Part shown: one piece after another, positions 38,701-50,159 of the stretch
How positions within the stretch are numbered: the stretch's first letter is position 1
How the letters are laid out: every line of letters begins with the position of its first letter
DNA from: Himantopus leucocephalus
Lineage: Eukaryota > Chordata > Aves > Charadriiformes > Recurvirostridae
Length of the DNA: 64,000 bases
Direction of reading: 5' to 3'
Assembly (NCBI GenBank): GCA_003993805.1
Contig: RSEF01000021.1
Coordinates: forward strand, 5,000,550-5,064,549
Notes under the pieces: model-generated
The model's database searches: none
Seen by the model: the letters and a program-made list of their open reading frames with translations, nothing else
What the model was told of the DNA's origin: nothing
Translations under genes and position numbers: made by a program

Positions 38701-39711
38701 TATAGACATCCAAAAGCATGGCCATTAATTGAAAGAGAACAAAGAGAACAGCCTAGTCTTCTCTCCCCTCCTGCTTGGGTCACTCCCCTATGGGAAACAT
38801 GGTAGGGTTGTGCTTTTCACCTCAGCCAAAAATAATCAGCAAGCTGCAGGGGGTAGAGGGCCCGGGGAGGGAGAGAAAATTTCTCTTCTCAGGCTGCCAG
38901 AGCAGAGAGGCTGGAGCACATAATGAGAAATGCATTCCTTCCCTCCCCGTTCCCTCTCCTGCAGCCACCTCTTCACAGAAAAAGCGTATGGGCCTGCTCC
39001 AAAAGACACAGGAGTGTGAAGCCCAAGCCAGTGGTTCTCTACTTCCCTTTGAGACAAAGAGTCTGCAAACTAAAATAGGATGTTTGTGCATTAATCCCAT
39101 TGCTGTTCTCAGATGGCCTCCAGCCCCCCATCAAGTATAGCTTGGGGTGAACGGAAATTACAAAATTATGCTGAGTGGACAAAAGATATGTAATGCTACA
39201 AAAAAAGGCTGGGCACCCATCCCCTTCTGACACCTAAACAGCGCTATTGGCTCCTTAGCTACTGTAGAAGCCAGCCCAATTACTGCACTCCTGCTTTTCA
39301 AAACCACTTCACAGGCTTTCAGTACACTCCCCTACTAGACCTGAAGTAATAATTCAACAGAAGCAAAGCATTTGTGGGACTGAAATCCCATCTCTCAGAG
39401 AAACATGGCACTTGAGGGACTGAACAGCACTGACTTTTGATGATTTTAAAGCAAAATCTTCCAGAAGTGGAATTTAGCCACCTGAAAAAACACTCCCTGT
39501 CTCACCTCTGCTCATTCATCCACTTTCAGGGTTGCACACTGTACTATCATGCATTTAGGAGCATTCTACCCTAAAACCCTCCCCAAAAATCTCTCACGTC
39601 ATTCTGTCCTCGTATCTCTCTATGAGTATCTGTTCCATGCCAATGCCTCTATGGAGCTGGCTAGTGAATTACTTGGAATGGAGTTTTTTTGAGAGATGCT
39701 GTATAAATGGC

Positions 39712-39772
39712 TTGATGGTTGGACTCGATGATCTTAAAGGTCCCTTGCAACCTAGACAATTCTACGATCCTA
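39712..39772 (+). mobile_element. CR1 LINE 3'-end fragment
   Basis: GATGGTTGGACTCGATGATC, then TTAAAGGTCCCTTGCAACCT and ATTCTACGATCC, is the diagnostic CR1 3' terminus (GGTTGGACTAGATGATC...AGGTCCCTTCCAACC...ATTCTATGATT). Only the last 60 bases or so remain. Confidence 0.8.
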
Positions 39773-40058
39773 AATAAGACTCAGACAATAATCAGCTTAT
39801 TTTGATTAAGTAAAACCATTTGGTTTTAATCTTGCCACTCCAAAAAGGAAGCTATTCAGTTGTGTCTCATAGTAAAGGCCTGATTCTTTACTATATGATG
39901 TGTCTTTACAATGAGTGGGTCTCCACGCTCTATCATGCATTGCAGACAAGAGCCTTCCCTGACTCCACGCCTCAAATTCTTCATCTGTTCATAAAGGACA
40001 ATAATATTTTCTATCCTTAGTAAAAAGAATAATAGGATAGCAATTATTTGAGGTTTAA

Positions 40059-40111
40059 CATAGAATCACTGAGGTTGGGAATTGCTAAACACCATCACCC
40101 TGTATGCTCCT
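40059..40111 (-). mobile_element. CR1 LINE 3'-end fragment, inverted
   Basis: CATAGAATCACTGAGGTTGG then GAATTGCTAAACACCATCAC resembles the reverse complement of a CR1 3' end (TAGAATCATAGAATCACTGAGGTTGG...). Short and partial. Confidence 0.5.
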
Positions 40112-42997
40112 TTGCCAGCTAGTGTCCCATACACATTCACAATACGAAACTATTTGCATTCACTTTATTTCACCCATATCCACTGAAACCAAGGCAGGGT
40201 CTTAATCCAGTATTCTATTAGAGTTCAGTACGTTCATTCCAATAGCAACCAGGCCAGAGAAGAGTGCAGAAATGGCCTAATAACACAGGCAATACATCTC
40301 ACTCATGTCCACTATTTACAGACTATTCACAGCCAGGTAAAAAGCAGCCCATTTTTGTGACAACATTGCATGGAAAAACCTACCACCTAAACTAGGAACC
40401 AAGCTGAAACACTCCCCTATATTGTTTTAGTGGAAAAAAAAAAAAAAAAAAAANAATCATCAAAACAACACTATAGAGAACAGTGGGAAAAAGAATAAAG
40501 GGAAAGGAAGCAACTCATAACCAAACCCAACCCAGACCTTCATCACAGGATGTCAGGGAATATACAGAAAGCTCCTCAGCGTTAATAAAAGTTCTTTCTC
40601 CGGTGTTAGGAAATCCTCATCTCACATGCCTCTGCCTAGTGTGCGGGCAACGGACTGTCATACTTATCTGTGTTGTAGATAGCCTTTGGACATATGTAAA
40701 AGTTCATTCTCAATGCAGTCTCTGTGCTTTCACGGGTGCTATGCTTTCACTGCTAAATATAACAAGTCTGTGTCAAAAGACAGCTGATGTATGTGGTGTT
40801 AAGCACATTATTGCTTCCAGCTTTCATTTTCCAGAATATGTTGCTGGAGCTGCTGCTATGGCCTGTATCCTGCCGAGATGGACTTGACTACAGTATTGCA
40901 ATTTGCTTTATCCAACATCCTATTGCTGACCCTTGTCTGTGATTGTTGTGTTTCAAATCACCACACTTCCTCCTCTTAGTCAGAAACTTGGCTTCTCTCC
41001 AGAGGATGTTCAGGAAAGAAATACAGGTCAGAATAACCCCCCACCTTAACTCCCCAGTATCTTCGCCTCAGCCACTCCTTTTCCACGTCATTAGCGTCAG
41101 GGCTGTAGGATGCCAGGAAGAGGAAGCCTTCAGTGGGAGCTCAGGGCTAATTGACATGCCTTTCAGGCAGCAGCGGTGCCAGGAATCGAACTACTGTCCC
41201 CAGGGAGTGGCGGCAGAGGCAGCAAAAACCTTCCTCAGTGGCAGACGAGTTTTTCCATTTCCTTGGTTTCAAATCTTGCTTCTGTTCTCCCCAGTCTCTG
41301 CTGTGGCTCCAGCCGCGAATTCTAGGGAAGCCCAGCTGCCTCAGCAGGTATGGTCTCGTTAATGAGCAATTAGCTCCTAGCCTAATTGGGCAGCAGAATG
41401 GCTAATGAGCCCAGCCATGGTTGTCTGTGCCCTCATTATCCTGTGCTCAGCCAGTGGTAATACTGAACTTCTGTCCCATTTCCGTCACGCCGCGATCAGA
41501 GTACTGGCTGAAAGCTTAGATGTGCCAGTGCTCGCTGCCTTTTAGTGCTCTGAAGTGGATGGTTTGTCTTATCTGTTTCCTCTAGTAGGCCTGGTAATGC
41601 TTCTCTCACTTCTGCACTGTACAACCAGATCCTCCCTCTCTTGTCTGACTCCTGCTCTTTCACTCAGCAGGTTTCTGATCTGTCTTCTATGTATTTATAT
41701 TTTTGAACATAGGTACATACAAATATCTACGCATACGTACATGCATACAAGGCTGAGACTTGTGAAAATGAACAAGGGTAGTGCTTACCTAAGAAACACA
41801 ATTGGTTAAAACATTTCCAGTGCAATACAGAGCACTAACATGTCTGTCTTCAGCATGTATCAAGAAGGTCTAACCCACCCAGGCACTCTTAGCACCCAGA
41901 GAGGAATCCTTGCGTCAAAGATCGTGCAGTGTTAGAAGGAAGGCAAGGTTAATCTGAATCTTTGCTTTGTAATTCCAAGTCACAAATCTTCAGGAGTCCT
42001 AAGTAAGTTCAAGTTGCAAATCACACAAGCCTGTTTTGATTTGCTCTACTTTGGATTCCAAGTTGGGGAGTCACCAGTTGTTGGATTTTGTCCAGCATCA
42101 TAGCTATTTTCTATCATTTTTATCCCTGAAGCGAACAATAAGGATAGGAGGAAAAAATGAGCTGTTCCCTCTTTGCAACAGCCACTGACCAGACTTTGCT
42201 GATTGCAAGGATGTTGGGAAATCTTCATGAAGTTGTCTCACAGGTCCAAACATACCAATTAAAAAGAGTCTATCCTTACACATCTCAAAGCATCCTGCAG
42301 GAAAATGATTCTTTCACAGCTACAACAGTAGGTACTGCAGTTAACAGAGAACCTCAACATTATGTGCAAGTTGAACGTGATACGTGAAAGATGCTCTTTG
42401 GCAGAACATATCTTTACTTTACAGCATTTGCATTCAGAGATCTCTTGTGAAAAGTGGCATATGACCCTTAATGAGAGTAGACAGTCAAGGCTGGGTTGGT
42501 TTTTTTTAGCTTATTGTTTGGGGTTTTGTTCAGTCCATTTTTTAAAGTCCTATCCAGCTGCTGGGTTTTGGATAATCGAAGTCACATTACTAAGATGTGA
42601 AATATTTCATAGCTCTACCTGCTGCAGCAATGAACTGTGTTCCTCTAGGATTGATTATTCTAACTTCCTGCTGATCCTGATAAGACTTTCCAGTGGCTGC
42701 TGATGGTTTTGAACGTGGCTTCTTCTGCCTCCAGGGTACTTTCTTATATTAGATTATCTCAACATATCACACCCGCTTTTTAGTCGCTTCACTGCCTTCC
42801 TGTTAAGAACCAAAATGATTTCTTAACTGCTCTTTTGCACTAGAAGGACTTGTTTGACCTTGTTTTACCCCACCTAGTGGTTCTCCTCCTAGGTGCTCCA
42901 TGAAATCAGCCAGTACAAGAGATCCTGTCACCTCCAGATGTCTGTACATTATGAGACACCTCAATGTCTCCACTTTTCACTGAGCATTTTTACTTTC

Positions 42998-43712
42998 ATT
43001 GAAGTATATGTGGGTCAGGGCAATCCCAAGCACAAATCCAGGCTGGGCGGAAAATGGATTGAGAGCAGCTCTGAGGGTGTTGGTTGATGAGAAGCTCAAC
43101 ATGAGCCGGCAATATGCGCTTACAGCCCAGAAAGCCAACGGCACCCTGGGCTGCATCAAAAGCAGTGTGGCCAGCAGAGCGAGGGACATAATTCTGCCCC
43201 TCTCTCTGCTCTGGTGATACCCCACCTCCAAGTACTGTGTCCAGCTCTGGAGCCCTCAACATAAGAAGGACCTGTTGGAGCGGGTCCAGAGGAGGCCATG
43301 AAGATGATGAGAGGGCTGAAGCACTTCTCCTATGAAGACAGACTGAGAAGACTCCGGGGAGACCTTACAGGGGCCTTTCAGTACTTAAAGGGGGTGTACA
43401 GAAAAGGTGGAGCGGGACTCTTTATCAGGGAGTGGAGCGATAGGACAAGGGCTAATGGTTTTAAACTGAAAGAGGGGAGATATAGATTAGATATTGGGAA
43501 GACATTCCTTCCTGTGAGGGCGGTGAGCCCCTGGCGCAGGTTGCCCCGAGAAGCTGTGGCTGCCCCATCCCTGGAGGTGTTCAAGGCCAGGTTGGACGGG
43601 GCTTGGAGCAACCTGGGCTGGTGGGAGGTGTCCCTGCCCAGGGCAGGGGGTTGGAACTAGATGATCTTCGAGGTCCCTTCTAACTCTAACCATTCTATGA
43701 TTCTATGATTTT
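42998..43712 (+). mobile_element. CR1 LINE (non-LTR retrotransposon), 5'-truncated with intact 3' end
   Basis: About 715 bp of CR1. The first part carries the ORF2 C-terminal region: one frame reads GNPKHKSRLGGKWIESSSEG, and after a frameshift another reads VLVDEKLNMSRQYALTAQKA followed by NGTLGCIKSSVASRARDIIL, then a stop; both are CR1 polymerase hallmarks. The untranslated part follows (GTTGGAGCGGGTCCAGAGGA, GTTTTAAACTGAAAGAGGGG, TGGAACTAGATGATCTTCGA) and ends with two ATTCTATG units at 43690-43710. The frameshift, early stop and short internal deletions make it inactive. The 5' truncation and lack of an obvious target-site duplication are normal for CR1. The tail type fits a bird. Confidence 0.95.
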
Positions 43713-46700
43713 TGGAACACACAGACTGAAAATCAAGACAAAACTCCCCCCCAAAGTTTTACCATTGCTTCTTCTGACAGTCTTGAAACAGTGGCCTGTT
43801 CACCCACCCAGAACAAACCCCCTTGGCATAGAATAAGCAGCTGTAAGAAAGGAACTAGGGCTTCCCACTACATCAGTGTACATTTTACACATACAGAGAA
43901 AAGAAAGACTTGGTCAAAGGCTCCATTTTAAGTATTGAGCTCTTTTTTAGGCCAAACCTTCTTCTTTATTCATTCTTGCTCAAGCTGCTAGTAACCAGAC
44001 TAAAATCCAACACCGCATCTTTCATTTAGGATGGATGGACAACCTTATTTCATCATGGCTTCCCAACACTGTGTTGGGCCTCTTCAGAATCTTTTTCACG
44101 AAAGATCTCAGAGCATTTGACAACCTTTAATGCAAGCTTCACACCACTCATAAGTCTACAGGAGAGGAAGCTGAAGCACTGAGAAAGACTGAGCAAGCAA
44201 CGGCAGATAAACCTTCTCATCAAAAACATGCTGTGTATTGGACCATTTAGAACCTGTACTAGTATCTTTAAGGGGCTAATTTAATGAATGGAACAATTGC
44301 TGAAACACAAGCCAGTTAGAGAAGCTTGTCACATCTCTTCCCTAGCATGTGCTGAACTCCTTCCTTGCTACTGGGAAAAGAGAAGCACAGTCGTGTGCAT
44401 GGGATTGATTTCCCAGAAGTCCCAGACTGCATAATACCAGGCATTCCGCAGGGGCAGGCAGCAAACAGAATATTGTGTCCGTTTTTGACAGTCTCTCCTT
44501 TTACTGTGGGCTCCCCACAGCGTTTCTTTTTAAAAAAGCTTTTGCACAGCCGTGTTTATATCTCCTGGCTCACCCATCTCCTCTTGCTAATATTTTATTT
44601 ATTGCATCCCGATCCTAACAAGTGAGCTTCTTCCCCAATCACTGCTAATTAGACTGGGTGTCCCTCCAGAGCTTGTATGCACACAGATGTAGACAGAATA
44701 TAGATATGCTTTGCAATTCACAGGAAGTATTCAGTGACCATATAGCTTGTCCAAAGACCATAGCACTTGAACAGATATATTTTACCCATAAGTCCGAGTA
44801 TCAGCAAGCAGAATTAATATTGCATTTCACTGAAAGCAGAAGATAACAAAAGATTGGGCAAGCCTATATACTGATGTGGCAAAAGCAATACAATGGAAGA
44901 CACCTAAGGCTGACTATTTCTCTTCCACTCTCTCCGGTCTGTTCCAAAAAGCTGGTTACTGGCTCAGGGTTGAACCTTGTTTATCTCAGAGTCATCTCTC
45001 CGCCTTTGATACTGGCGAGAAGTTTTCCCAGCCAAAAATGCAGACTTTGAATTTCCTTTTTGGGGTGAATCCATGATTGGTACTCTTTTTTTGCATCTCC
45101 AGGACAAAAGCGGAAAAGATGAGGTGAAGCTGTGAAGCATGTAGAATGGGGGGGACTTGCCATGAGCTAGATAGTGGTTGGGGGCCTTGCAGTAAAAGCT
45201 AAATGAAAGGGCATTTCTGGAAGCTAGAAAGATGGTACTGCAGTCCAAGGAAATGTCTCCAGAAAATAAGCAGTAAATCTTGTTCCCTGTATATAAGAAA
45301 TCAATATTGGTATTGGACCAAGGACATCAGAAATGGCAGAAGGGAATTTCATACTGAAAAAGGTATTTACAACACAGCAGATCTTCGGCAAGTGAATAGA
45401 GAGCTGTATTTCACCTAGTGAATTCAGTCATTAAACAGAATTAACGGCAACCATTTTTCATCCGTTGCAGGAGAAGATAAGAATAGCTTGGCCAACCCTA
45501 TGTATCAATACAGAAAAGGCAACTCAAAGGAAGCCCTTCTGAGGATGTTTTTATATATGGACACATGAGGAAGTCATTTAAGTAGGCTCATTTCCAGGAA
45601 AATCGTTAAAATGCAACCAGCACAAGCTATGTGTAGGAGCTGGTAGCAAGTCAGGAGTTGCTCAAAGCAGGATTTGAACTTCTGACCTTCCAGGTTTGGG
45701 AAGAGGGGGGAAGGAAACAGTAGAGGCGGATGGGGAGTAGGGGAGGTCATAAATCTTATCATTCCTCCACAAGCATTCAGAGTGACATGAATGAGTTGTT
45801 CCCCACCAGCAATGCTGCAAGAGATGAGGAGCTGAGCAGGTGGGCTGCAGGACAGACTCTCCAGTAGACCCCACAGCACAGTTCTTCACAGGAAACAGCA
45901 AATGAGTGATTTGTGAGGCCGGCTCGAGTCAAATCCCCTTTTGCCACCAAGAGAGTCATGGCAAGTTAAGAGGAGAAATCTACAAGCCTCTAGCATTGGG
46001 GATGCAAGAGATGTGCTCCTTGGTGCATGGCAGAATAGAGCACTGTCATTTATCTCCTCCCCAAAGACTGTATTAAAAATAAAAGCTGTAAAGTCACCAG
46101 CTGGATGCCATGCACATGCTGGGCAGAAGGCCAAGGGTCTTGCTCTTTCTCACTTTACAAACATAGGCCCCTAGCATAGGAGATGCTAAATATCAAAGGG
46201 CATAGCTTAAACTATGCCACATACTTGGCAGGGTTGGTGGGGAGAGGGTTAACACCTGACTGTGAGGACAACACAAAAGCCAAAGAAGGCCTTTTCTTAG
46301 CAACATGCTGGTCCATTCCAAGTTCATTTGTGGAGTAATCAGGTTGTTTGATTTTGGCTGCTCTTGATTGACTTCCACCTGGCTGGGATTCAGTCACTCA
46401 TGACAGACTACACCAACATACACACCAGCTCTTGACACCCGACTTCCCGCTCCTTGCCCCAGGTCTGAGGACATCTTTGCAGAAAGACCTTGCACATGGA
46501 TGGTTCTGCCCTGCTGCAACTAAAGGTTTGAACAACAGGCACTTTATATTTCTTCCCATGTCCCAGCACATACATCTTTACACCCTCTGCTAAAGTCCTG
46601 TTGTTCTGTGCTCGAGCAATTCACTCAGAATCAGTCACAAGTTTGAGCAGCCTAGAAAAAAGAGCAGGTGCAGAACACATGCATGCTAGGAATTGTCTGG

Positions 46701-48080
46701 GCCAGTGACAGAAACAAAGGATACGAGTGACATCATCTCAGCATCTCCACATCCATTCCTCCATCTTCACCTCTCCCTCCCCCATGCTGGTGAACATTGA
46801 GAGGTACCTGCAGGGCACCTGCTGTGACCTCTGGCCACAAACCGCTTACACGTTCAAGCAGAAGAGGTATAGACTTCCACCCCTTCCAAACTGCTACAAA
46901 ATACCCCAAACTGATCCAGAGGGGCCATTTTTAGTATAAGCGGACTTTAAAATGGGGCAGAGACTACCTCCTTGATTTTGAATCAAAGAAATACAGAAGC
47001 AGCCAGAGTTGCTGACTGATTCTGGATCCTACCTACAAACTCCTGTCCCTGGGCCATTTGTTCCTGTCTACTCTCACAGGAGTGACACGGTGTACTCCTC
47101 ATTGCTGTCTTGAAACAAAACCTCATGGAAAGAACAAAGCTAAACACTTCTCACTGAGCAACAAAGACTTACGAGACACCTCTGGTGCTTGACAGATTAC
47201 TTTACATCTGTAAGTATCTACAACACCCAAATTCCCCAACACTCGTGTACTATGCAAGCATACGTACTAGTTGCTGACCAGGTTGTAAAATTGGCCTTCC
47301 TAGCATTTCAAACAAGCCTAGAGGCTCTATTGGGCTTGGCTTCTTTGACTGCAGCCCAGTTAGAGAACATTTAGCCTTGTCCTTGAACTTGCAATATGTT
47401 TTTCCCTGCCTTTCAGGGGTGCTGACTGGTATTTCACTGAGGCAGAACAGGTTGTGTTTCTCCCTTTAAAAGCAAAGTGTGTGATGTGATTTCCCCACGC
47501 CCTTATCCCACAGGAGCTCCAGCAACAGCTCCAGCAATGGCTGTAATGAAAAACAGAACTAGAGCTTTCTTTGGCCTTCACAGGGCCTGTAATCAGTAAA
47601 GAGCACTTGGGAGAGCATGTTGCAGTAGCCGAGTTCTCTCAAATCCTGGAGCACCCCAGCAAAATAGATGTATAGGGAGAAGTCATGAAACACTTCCATA
47701 CAAAGAGCTAGGGCTGGAGACACACCGCACTTGAACAACCTCTAGACAGACAGGTTAGAAGAAATTAAAAAGGGACCCAATTCAAACAATTTCCTCTCCC
47801 CTTTATAACATTATTTGCCAAAGGGCCAGTGCCCTGGTCTTCAGAAAAGGTCCCAAGAAGGCTGCAATAGCGCTCTCACACCTGGGGAACAGAGCCTGCT
47901 TTCCTTGGAAAACCCAAGATCAGACAACCTGGTAAGCACAGACCTCTGTCCTAATAAGCTAAGAGGCAGGACAAAAACAAACTTCGACAAAGAGAAAAGG
48001 CATTTAAATGGTTGGAATCAACACCCAGACCAGCCCCTATGGACATTTTGCTGGCAGGTTTCCATGCACAAGCAGTGCTA
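43713..48080. other. Intergenic stretch with no gene seen
   Basis: A possible inverted MIR core lies near 44150-44200 (GGAGAGGAAGCTGAAGCACT). Complex AT-rich sequence at 44480-44660 has CTAATTAG-like sites. No gene was recognised. Confidence 0.45.
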
Positions 48081-48119
48081 CGCACACACACACAAATTCA
48101 GCATATATATACACACACA
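48081..48119 (+). repeat. CA/TA-rich microsatellite
   Basis: CGCACACACACACAAATTCA, then GCATATATATACACACACAA. Confidence 0.8.
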
Positions 48120-49989
48120 AGCTACACATTTATATATAAACACAGACCACTGAAGGAGGCAGAAGCCAGGCATCTGCTGTCAGTTCCCTCTTCCTTTCTC
48201 AGGGACTCTGAGCAACACAGTTGCTCTGATCTCCTGTTCCCTCATAATTTGTTTTCTGTAACACTGACAAAGTGCTGCTGGTGTTCTTAATACAGGCAAG
48301 GCACCACTCCTACCCTCAAAGAGCTTGCCTAACACCAGTAATTAGAGATATTGCGTAACATAGCCAATTAATACCTGAATTAATTTGCTTTAAATAATTC
48401 TTAGATACTGTCAGCTAGCCACACTCTCATAATAACCTTTACACAAAAAGAAAAAAAAAAGAGTTACACAAAGTATTAGTGCATATTTCATGTACAGATG
48501 CATAGGTATCATCCGGAGCCTGGAAATTCAGCTACGACTGGCAGGCTGAGCTGACACCAGAACCCGAACTCACCGCTGTGCACAGAAAGGAGGCAGTGAA
48601 GGCCTCAGTTTGTGATTTGAAATGAAACGTCTTAGCATAGAGTTGTATGGCATTGGTGACCAAGTCGCATCCTCAGGTATTCTTGACCACAACCTGCTAA
48701 CCTGCTTGGGAGCAGTACTGCTCACATCAGAGCAGGTCCAGAGCTGCAGAAGGACTCCACACCTGCCTCTGAACGGAAAAAAAATTATTCTATTAAACAA
48801 TCTTACCCCAACTGCTACCCTTGAGGGGGAACCACTTTTAGGGGAGCTCTGTGAGGTTCGGAGGGCTTGGGGGCAGGGCAGTAATGGGGGACATGGCAAG
48901 AACTGTCAAAGAGGGGCACTACTATCATACTCTTTAAATGTTCAGAAGCAAAGTATTTGCCATGTAGAAGAAAAGCAGTCCTCTTCCAGCCTGCCCCAGG
49001 GAACCCTCTGCATCCCATGTAACACTCCTGCCCACCAAATTATTTCACTGCCTGCCTTTCTGCCTCTGCACATTGCTGCCCAATGGCCTATGCTTTCACT
49101 CACTTCTTTTGCTATCCAGATCGTCAGAGACCTTCAATGGACATTGACCTCAACAGAAAATGCTGTGCCATTAACCGCAGCAGCCAGACAAGCAAACAAA
49201 CGTCCTGTCTACCAAACAGATCAAACTTGGAGCTCCGACCTCCTTTACCACATCTTAGTCCTGCAGACTGTCAGGGACTGGGCAGCATATAATGTAAAGG
49301 CAGGGTCTGGGCTGCCACAAATGCAGGCTGGGTAATAAGGGGCCCGGGCTCCACATTTGCAGGTACTTACAGGTTGAAGCTGTGCCCAAGCACAGTCCAT
49401 CCACACCAGGCTTGGACACACTCCACAATCCCTTTAGTGCTCTGACACCAGGAGCTGGGCACCCACTCTGTGACAGGCTTACTGCAAGGGAAACTTCAGA
49501 AAGCCAAACTCTCTGCAAGACATTTTGAGATAAGTCCCCTCTCAATACACAGGTGCCATGTGCAGAAAAGAGAGGACTAATCAATAAGGTCAGAAGCATT
49601 TTATGTAGGGCATCCTCTACCAATACAACAGAGACCAGTCCTTACTAGACCAATACTGTTTGACAGTAGCCATTGATCACCGCAGTACATCTGCTTGATA
49701 AATGACATCTATCTTCAGCAGTAACTGACAGGCATGCTGGCATGCCCTCCAGACAAATGCTAGCTCTCAAGAGGCTGTGACAGTCAAACCAAGCAAGCCA
49801 AAAAGTCTAGAAGAAAACCTGTTGTGCCATCACCCAGCTGCTGAATGGTGTGGAAGAAGAGGGCTGTTATTAGCCGGGGTTGTTACATTAAATATTATTG
49901 CATGGCTTGTGTATTTTTCAAGTTCAAGAGTGAGCCTGGACTTGAGGCCATCTAAAAGAAACAAATATTCTCAGGGCAGCTGCCTTGTG
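48120..49989. other. Intergenic stretch with a long unexplained open frame
   Basis: An open frame of 237 codons runs 48622-49335 on the plus strand. Its product shows no domain, signal peptide or membrane segment I recognise and has no splice-site support. It is most likely chance. Confidence 0.4.
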
Positions 49990-50125
49990 TTTATATCCCT
50001 GTTTCCATACAAGGGCATCAAAAGCATTACTTGCAGGGAGGGAAACCAAGGCATCAAGAGGCAGTGCAACTCGCACAAGGCCACATAGCCGGTCAAGAGT
50101 CCAGACAAGAATTCCTAGACTGCAT
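49990..50125 (-). mobile_element. MIR-like SINE
   Basis: AAACCAAGGCATCAAGAGGC, then AGTGCAACTCGCACAAGGCC and ACATAGCCGGTCAAGAGTCC, matches the MIR reverse complement (AAACTGAGGC...AAGTAACTTGCCCAAGGTCACACAGC), including the diagnostic CAAGG(T/C)CACA(T/C)AGC. Confidence 0.65.
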
Positions 50126-50142
50126 TCCCCCAGGATATAAAT

Positions 50143-50159
50143 GTGCACACACACACACA
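50143..50159 (+). repeat. Short (CA)n microsatellite
   Basis: GCACACACACACACACA, immediately after the MIR-like SINE. Confidence 0.8.

Larger units (their letters stand above)
38701..42997. other. Intergenic stretch with no gene seen
   Basis: Includes two short CR1 pieces, a poly(A) run ending in an N at 40454, and a homeodomain-motif cluster near 41350-41450. No gene was recognised. Confidence 0.45.

Noticed and set aside
40483..40887. 134-codon plus-strand open frame with hydrophobic parts
   Set aside because: Cys/Leu-rich but no family resemblance, and no splice, promoter or repeat context to support a gene.
43298..43660. 120-codon open frame at 43.3 kb
   Set aside because: It lies within the 3' part of the CR1 element, which is not protein-coding in this frame.
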